Source of the DNA: Cryptomeria japonica
Taxonomy: Eukaryota > Streptophyta > Pinopsida > Cupressales > Cupressaceae
Direction: 5' to 3'
DNA length: 64,000 nt
Assembly: GCF_030272615.1 (NCBI RefSeq)
Contig: NC_081412.1
Span: forward strand, 473,852,157 to 473,916,156
The notes beneath the pieces were generated by a model. The model had not been told where the DNA came from, searched no databases, and saw only the letters and a list, made by a program, of their open reading frames with translations. This document shows, one piece after another, positions 57,269-64,000 of this stretch (positions within the stretch are counted from its first letter, which is position 1; every line of letters starts with the position of its first letter). Both the position numbers and the translations under genes were made by a program.

Positions 57269-58878
57269 TGATGAGGAGGTAATAAACTAAAAGGACAACC
57301 TTGAACCAATGAACCTCTAAGGTTCACAACTCAACCAAAACCCTACTACTAAAGGGTCCTACACAACACCAAGTCAATCTACAGTTCCATGTCACTCAAC
57401 AATATCTTAGGAGACTCAAAGGCTCCAATATTTCCCCTTCCAAAATATAAAAACTCTCATAAGTCTTGAGTGACTACACACACCTTTGCTTACATGAGTG
57501 GGCTACTACTATGATTTAGGGGTTTGAAGGGCCCACTTGACTAATTCAACACAAAAACCCTTGGAGGGGTGTTCTTACAACATCTTGACACAAATGAGAC
57601 AAGATTCCATGGTCTGGACACTTCATACCATCAATATTGACTCACTTGCTCATAGACAGACCTAATTAAAATTAGGCCTCCTTTTGGGGTAATCGGGTAA
57701 TAAATTTTGATTCCAAAAGGATCTAGACAAAATAATTATATTTATTGACACCCTTTTGGGATTTCTCCATAATATATCACTTTCAAGTTTCAATCCAATA
57801 TGCAAATATCCCAACCTATACTGCACCAACTGACCTAATAGGGCTATTAGGCCTTCTTGACTGGACACCTTCCAAAATATTGTATGATCCTCCTTGATGA
57901 ATTTTCCTGACCATGGAATGTTATATCAACCTCCAAAACACTCTTCTACAACATTCAAACCCCTTCCTATGCTCTATAACTCAATTCACACGTACTGTCC
58001 TCATTCAACCGGTTTGTCACATGATGATGCCAGACCTATGGATTCTTCATCAAACACACCACAATGTTGGAGAAACATTTGGGAACTATATTATGACCTA
58101 TCATACAACGGCCTATCATATTCCATAGTTTCAAGATTCTTGACTGAGAGTTGATAGGCCAAAATCCATTACATTAGTCAAAACCTAGTGTTTTAAGGGT
58201 TTCAGACCACCCGCTATAGTAATGCTTGCCAAATAGAACATAGATCACTTAAAAAATTCAAACCACTTGCAAAAGAAAGGTAAGTCACTATATTTTTAGG
58301 ATTTTATCATAATCATACTTACTAGTCCACCTTCAATGTGGAATCAAGAGAAAATCAGATGGTTTCTCAAAATTTCCAACACTTTGATGCTTGTATTATG
58401 CTCCAACTAACAACAAACCTACATATTTAGGTCTTTATGACCTTTATAGGTTTTTCCCCAATTACCACAACCATCTCCAAATGATTTTCAAGTGAACTAA
58501 CCATTGGAGTACAAAACCAACCAAAGTTGCAAAATTGTCATGACAACAAATGGACAACTTTTGCGACTTGTAACTAACTTAGACTCCAGACTACCTTAGG
58601 ATCCTAAAGTTATCACATATGATTTTATTTCATCAAAAATGACTCAAACAACCCTTTGGTCACTTGGTCTCACAATTTATACCATTGTGACCCTTATTGA
58701 CCCAAATTGCTATACAGGACCCTAAGTGACAAGTTGACCAACACTTGGAAAAAACTTGTCACACTCCTATTACACTGATTACATCAATGACCCATGGGGT
58801 CTCATTACATTCATCCTAGACTAGTTGAAAATGAACATGACTTGAATCTATGCCTTCATAGGTGGTTCTTCTGCACCA
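57269..58878 (-). repeat. 5' LTR of the chromovirus, 1,610 bp
   Basis: Aligns with 27333-28947, with visible divergence of roughly one base in ten and small indels. Ends TGATGAGGAGG and TTCTGCACCA on the plus strand; target copy cgaag follows. Confidence 0.92.
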
Positions 58879-58883
58879 CGAAG

Positions 58884-60100
58884 CCCAACCCTCCGATGGC
58901 TAGGAACACTAACAAAGGCACCACAAAGAAAAGGCTCACTATAGGCTTCAACGAGTCTGACTTTGAAGATGATGAAGAGGCTAAGAAGGAATTTGAAAAA
59001 TAAGATATTGGCTCAGGTAAGAGACACTCTATGTGTCTAATTGCTAAAGACAATAGAAGTTAAAATTTCACTGAGGAGGAAGCGCTTATTTTTTGTGAGG
59101 ATTATGCTCCAAAAGAGGATGTTGACTTTCTTAAATTGAGGAGCTGAAGGATGACACTGATGAAAATTCAGAGGCCACTATTGAGCCTAAGGATGAAGGT
59201 GAAAGTCTAGTTCAAATGACCTCATCCCTTTTTTACGTTGGTGAGGAAGATATAAGGCTAATGCCTCATCATCCTCCCTTGAATAAAGAAGATATAATTT
59301 CCAACCTAAAGGGTCAAATTGTAGATTTATAGGTTCAAGTAATGATCTGGAAAACAGAGCAGAGGAGTGCTGAAAAAAAAAATCCAGATTCGTAAGGCTA
59401 TCAATTAACTCTATGTCATTACATTTATGGAATTATGAGAATATCTTCTATGGGATTTGTCTTGGTGTAGAGAAAGATAAGGAGGAGAGCCAAGAAATAG
59501 CAAGACATGGATCTCCTTTAGGAGGAGGATTATATAGATGAAGTTTTGGACCAGGGCACTTGGTAGGACCATATGAGGAGGCTCACAAAGAGCTGGAAGA
59601 TTATCAATAGTAATAATGCAGAGGTTCATGATGGGATGCTAGGTGATGTACCTTTTTTTCTTTCTTTTTTTAATGTTTATTGGCATTGATGGCTCTAGTA
59701 GAGTTAGTAGCCTATTATGGCTTAGGTTTTATAGTTATAGGATCTCTAAGTTTAATTTTTTGAACAATAAGTTTAATGAGGCCTACGTGCTGCCTAAGAC
59801 TATGGTTTTATTTTGATAATGGTACTATTGATAGTATTTATTTGGGATTTAATCCTCATGAAACTATGACTATCTTTTATTATATTTTATTGTTCTGGGT
59901 GGAGAGTCTCTTTCAGGAGAGTTGGGTTTTGGGTTTTAGGGTTTTTGATTACTCAGTAGTGAGTTAGCCTCATGAATTTTGTTGGGTTCTCATTGTGTGA
60001 TGTCAGTTCATGTTTTGTTGTTGCTCAATTTTTCTATTTGAATTCTTTTCTCTGTGAGGGATCAAGGTCCTTTTCCCTTCTCAAGTAATAAAAAAAATGA
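58884..60100 (+). pseudogene. 3' part of the unidentified coding fossil and its 3' end
   Basis: Continues the frame from 27332: PNPPMARNTNKG, KKRLTIGFNESDFEDDEEAK, TAA 59001-59003, then open with an acidic segment (NFTEEEALIFCEDYAPKEDV) past another TAA near 59060. A frameshift near 59140 leads on to a helical Glu/Gln-rich stretch up to about 59395. The protein is acidic with possible coiled coil; I do not recognise it. 59640-60100 looks like a 3' UTR, with T-runs and CAAGTAATAAAAAAAATGAG at the end, which suggests an RNA-derived (retrotransposed or LINE) sequence. Confidence 0.45.
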
Positions 60101-60654
60101 GAAAATCAAAATAAATATCTCTTAGAAAATATAACACGAGAGAACAAAATATTTCTCTATATAGGTTGAAATAATACCATGTTTGAACAATAATAAAATA
60201 TATAAGTAGACATTCATAAGGAGTAAGGTTAAATAGTTGATATTTTAATCAAAATAAGGAAGACTATATTATAGATAAGACCATATATAGAAGAGGTTTT
60301 TAATTTCTATCTTATGAGATACCTTGTGAACAAATTTATAGAAACAATTTTTGAGTAGCCAAAAAAACAAACCAGATCATTAACAGTAAAAGAAATTGAT
60401 TGTTTAATAAAGTTTCGGGGCATCATAAAATTAGACTAAAGAAAACAATCATAGTAAATATAGTAAAAAATAGATATACTATGCTAAGAGAATAAAATGA
60501 AATCGAAATAATGACAAAAACATAAGATAAAGACTCTATTATATCTTAAATATGTTTAGTATGTAATCAAATCAAGTAGTTATACTAGATATCATTGAAA
60601 GAATATTACTATTAAATTTGATTAAATTGAAGGTTATTTTCCATGTGTCCTCAA
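60101..60654. other. No recognisable feature
   Basis: AT-rich spacer without a gene signature. Confidence 0.5.
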
Positions 60655-60845
60655 CATGAAATTTAACCTAATGATACCGACTTTTTAAATCAACATTTAA
60701 GAATAATATGGCACCTTGAAGTTGATCCAGAAGGTCATCAATGTCTACGAGGGGATATTGATTTTTTATGGTGATCTTGTTTGATTCCTAAAATTCAGTA
60801 CACAAAAAATATGATGAAACACAAGGGTATGCACTCGATTTAAAG
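60655..60845 (+). repeat. Dispersed repeat, second copy of 15873-16065
   Basis: Same orientation and similar along its length (CAACATTTAAGAATAATATG, GGTGATCTTGTTTGATTCC). It ends where the flank of the next gypsy remnant begins. Confidence 0.7.
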
Positions 60846-60891
60846 AATTAGTTAGATAACATATCATGAATATTCCTTTTGTTTTTATAAT

Positions 60892-61739
60892 TTAAAATAA
60901 TTTTAAGATGCTATTATGGATGAAAATAATATGTATTTCAATGTCTAGGATTATACTCTCATTAGAATGACCTCTCGCAAGTAGTTCCTCATTATCCTCG
61001 ATTAAATCCAAGTTGACTGAATGTGATTCTAATTCAAGTGACCTAGTTTGTGACATTGGTCCTGCATACGCATGAACTACATCGACACTCACATCTTCTT
61101 CATAGAATTTTTCTTCAGTTGGTTGTTCAAAATGATAGGAATCCTATTCCCATTCATTGGAATCTGTCTCACTAGCAGCTTGCAATCTACAGATTTGTTC
61201 TTATAGATTTTGGTTTGTTTCTTCTATTTTGCTCGCTATATCTTTTCTTCTCTCATATTTAGTTCTATTAGTCTTTCTATTAGTTATCCTTGCTTTATAC
61301 CAGCTTCTTGTCTATTTTGATTAGAAGTTAACTCTGCTTGGGAAGTGCCATTATTTTGTGTTTCTTGTTGATTAGAAGCTCTCTCTTTTTGTGATCTTAT
61401 GTTTGTGTGTTCTTGTTGTTTGGAAGATGCTTCTTCTCTTTTGATTGCAAGTCGCTCTTGTCTTTTTTCATGTTCATATTTTTGTTGCCTAGAAGATGTT
61501 TCTTCTTGTGTAGTAACTTGTCCATACCCTAAGCCTGATTTGTGTTTAGCCTGCTGAGTATGAGGTTGTATGGGTTCTAAGACACCTTATTTTCTTTTTC
61601 CAACATGACTCATTCTAGTGTATCCCTTTTTCTAAAGGATGTTAAATCCTTTTCCATTTTTTTCTGTAGGTATTCTGATGTTATTTATTTTTTGTTGAAC
61701 TTTTTCATCCTTGTATAGCCATTGTAACACATCTTTGTC
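60892..61739 (-). pseudogene. Charged Gln/Glu-rich tail of the second Tat-like ORF
   Basis: Downstream of the protease ORF the minus strand reads a Gln/Glu/Lys-rich, coiled-coil-like sequence with repeated motifs (EASSRQQKYEHEKRQERL, then EEASSKQQEHTNIRSQKE). Several stops and frameshifts follow, then an acidic segment (VNLDLIEDNEELLARG) to about 60892. It shows no RT similarity, where RT would be expected. Confidence 0.55.
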
Positions 61740-63595
61740 CTATGTTTCTTCAGATAATGTCCTAGTGCTAAGAAATGCTCCATCAAATATTAGAAGAGGT
61801 TTTACAAATGGTTGTTGTTTTGAGTTTGATGGTTTACCATAAGATTTAGGAGAAAGGGGCAACTGTGACAGTGAATATTCTTTGTTCCCTTGATCCCTTA
61901 GCTGTATCTGTTTTTCAAAACTTGACAAGATTGAGGAAAATGATTTTTCCTTGAATCGTGTGCTTGAAGATGATGCTTCTCTATAATTTGGAACCGTGAC
62001 CTCTTGTGACGATTTCAAATTGCTACAATATTGGAATGGATTTGAGTATGCTGAAATTGTGATTTCTTGTACGTTGTATAGAAACCTCAGACACTCATGA
62101 TACATTGAGGGAAAAGATTGTATTTCATGAATCCATGGTCTTCCCAAAAGTATGTTGTATGATAAATCCAAGTCTACAACTTGGCATGCTGCATCTTTCT
62201 GCAAGGGTCCTACTTTGATTGGTAATACCATAATTTTTTTGGAGGAACACCCTTCTTTATCATATACTTTGATTGTGATCTTTTTACAGGGATCAATTAC
62301 ATCTTCATAATAACCTAAAGCATGAACAAGACTTAATGAAAAAATATTCAAGCCAACTCCTCCATCTATTAGAACATGTTTAGCACGCGTTTTATGAATA
62401 AGGACTTCAATATGCAAGGGAGGGTTATGGGGATGTTGCAAAGACATGTCATTTTCTTCTGTGAATGACAAGCACTGAGGCATTGTGAGGTGTCCCACCA
62501 TAGTTTGGAACTGATCTACACCAAGATCTTTGGATACAGTCATATCTACTAGCACTCTTTCTAAAATTTCTTTATGTGTGGGTGAAAGTTTTAAAAGTTT
62601 TAAAATTGATATTTGCGCGGGAGTTTTCTGTAGTTGCTCCACTATACTATATTATTTTAAAGTGGATGACATGTCAATTGTAGGACCTGACAAAGTAACC
62701 TTGTCTTTGCTTCTTGTGATAACATGAGCGGGTTCTTGTTGTTGTTTCTCTTTGACCACAATCACATTGACCATGTTACCATAGGTATGAACATAGTTCA
62801 CTTTTTCTATACCTTTTCCATTTTGCACTACTGATGATTTACCCTTCTCATAATTAGGAAGTGGAGTTTTGAAAGTTGTGTGCAATTCGTTTGTCTTATG
62901 CCCATCCATAGTTATTACGTTATTGTCAATCAAATCTTGGATGACATGTTTTAACCACTGGCAATCATCTATTTGGTGTCCTTTGTTTTGATGAAAATCA
63001 ATGATTGTTGTTCCACCAAGTAGGTTTAACCTTGGGTTCAAAGTCTCTTGCTTTTGGTAATGTAATAACTTGTTTGCAAGAAGTGTCTTTAATGCTAACC
63101 CAAGTGGTTCAACAATGTTGGTAAATTTCCTACGAAAGAAATTAATAACAATTGGTTTTGGTTTATTGTTATCTTGTTGAATCACTGATGTGTGATTTGA
63201 TAAATTGAAAACTGGTTGCTTTGGTTTCACATTATTATTATCATCCACTATCCCATCATTCACAATGTTTTGATTTCAGTTCCAAAACTTGGGCTTATCA
63301 TATTATTATTATTGTTGTTGGGAGGAGGATTAACTCCTCTGTATATCTTCAACTCTCCTTTATTTACCATAGATTCCTCAATCTTGATTCCATTATCAAT
63401 CATCTTTTCAAAAGTTGGATGACATTGCATTTTTATCTTATAACTCGTTTCTTCATTTAGATTGTCAATGAATATGTCCATCTTTTCATATTCTAGCACC
63501 GTACGAGGATATCGTGCAACTAATCGTCTCCACCTTTGTAGAAACGTAATGAAAGGTTCTCCACTCTTTTTGTTGGTGTGACACAAGTCTAGCAT
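61740..63595 (-). pseudogene. Second Tat-like gag-protease
   Basis: 63260-63595 is the end of the gag domain (FITFLQRWRRLVARYPR). A frameshift near 63262 leads to the zinc-like motif FHQNKGHQIDDCQWL (about 62980). TAA 62652-62654 interrupts the linker, then the protease: VLIDGGVGLNIF (Asp-Gly-Gly kept, but Ala-Ser changed to Val-Gly) and ILLGRPWIH at about 62140. Compared with the other element, the order and spacing are the same (MVGHLTMPQCLSFTEEND corresponds to the block before the active site). The end at 61740 is a stop. Confidence 0.85.
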
Positions 63596-64000
63596 TGTGA
63601 TCTCATGTTGTATGTTGTATCCTCAACTTCAAGCCCAAGAAGTACTCATCGATGTCTATCTTTTGATAACAATATAGGTTCACAATGCATGGTTTATGGA
63701 GAATAGTGGCTAATACGTACATTTTTTTGTTTGCCTTATTTATTTTGCTTTACTTTGCCATTACTGATAATAATAATAGATGTGTGCATTAGGTAGTCGC
63801 ATTCATTTATGCGTTTATTATTTATTGCATATCCAAATCTCTAAATGTGCAATTGTCATGTAATTTAGAACATGATGTGTTTTGTAATTCTGTTTTTCAA
63901 ATCAATACACAGTGTGTTTTTCACACGCGTTATGCATTTTATAACACCGTGTTACTTTCCATAAAGGTTTACTTGGCATATTTTTTATTTTCCATGAGGA

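Larger units (their letters stand above)
27333..58878 (-). mobile_element. Ty3/gypsy chromovirus, 7.9 kb, split by three nested retrotransposons
   Basis: LTRs at 57269-58878 (5') and 27333-28947 (3') bound the element on the minus strand. The flanking 5-bp target copies are ccaag (27328-27332) and cgaag (58879-58883), one base different. PBS at 57254-57265. Gag-protease (55884-57214), protease end and RT (47947-49192), RNase H and integrase (33000-34452) and the integrase tail with chromodomain (28970-29486) rejoin in frame when three inserts are removed: 49198-55878, 34458-47941 and 29492-32994. Subtracting these leaves about 7.9 kb. The two LTRs differ at roughly one base in ten by eye, more than the LTR pairs of the inserts, in agreement with the nesting order. 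Confidence 0.93.
60892..64000 (-). mobile_element. Second Tat-like Ty3/gypsy element, partial, gag-protease and tail
   Basis: Minus-strand gag-protease related to 37230-40433 but clearly diverged. The N-terminal gag, leader and 5' LTR would lie around or beyond 64000. No LTR is visible at the lower end. 63600-64000 shows no clear gag similarity and I see nothing definite in it. Confidence 0.8.

Overview
The window looks like nuclear DNA of a large-genome seed plant. It is AT-rich, has no bacterial-type genes, and is packed with decayed Ty1/copia and Ty3/gypsy LTR retrotransposons and LINE fragments. A gymnosperm (conifer) is my inference from the many old, long-LTR, unpurged copies; nothing in the sequence proves it. 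I support only one plausible intact host gene, a 68-residue secreted six-cysteine peptide at 23256-23462.

Layout. 1-2341: 5' part of a minus-strand copia element (copia-A). 2342-6530: AT-rich DNA with a pyrimidine-rich simple-repeat block. 6531-10410: internally deleted plus-strand copia (copia-B). 10420-11690: LINE ORF2 fossil. 12229-13422: solo LTR related to copia-B. 14740-16065: a segment also present at 22855-24955; the second copy holds the peptide gene and the first has lost it. 18274-22140: another deleted copia (copia-C). 25300-25940: RNase H tail of a LINE, followed by an unidentified coding fossil.

27333-58878 is a nest. A 7.9-kb minus-strand Ty3/gypsy chromovirus (1.6-kb LTRs, chromodomain at the end of its integrase) has been expanded to 31.5 kb by three independent insertions, each with 5-bp target duplications: a 3.5-kb non-autonomous element with 1.5-kb LTRs and only 451 bp inside (29492-32994); a 13.5-kb plus-strand Tat-like gypsy (34458-47941); and a 6.7-kb nearly complete minus-strand copia (49198-55878). 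The chromovirus reading frame rejoins across each insertion when the inserts are removed. The chromovirus itself sits in the coding fossil, which resumes at 58884. 60892-64000: part of a second, minus-strand Tat-like element.

The most interesting object is the Tat-like element at 34458-47941. It has gag-protease and only a scrap of the integrase C-terminus, with no reverse transcriptase, RNase H or integrase core. On the opposite strand it carries a two-exon gene for a plant mobile domain (PMD, MAIN-like) protein with consensus splice sites and its own TATA-like site. CGCGTCTGTG-type repeats lie in the sense leader and, in reverse complement, in the antisense intron, so the two arrays could pair in one RNA. 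Its LTRs contain five large palindromes. The LTRs are almost identical, although the antisense gene is full of CAG-to-TAG type stops. This suggests that an already decayed copy was mobilised in trans.
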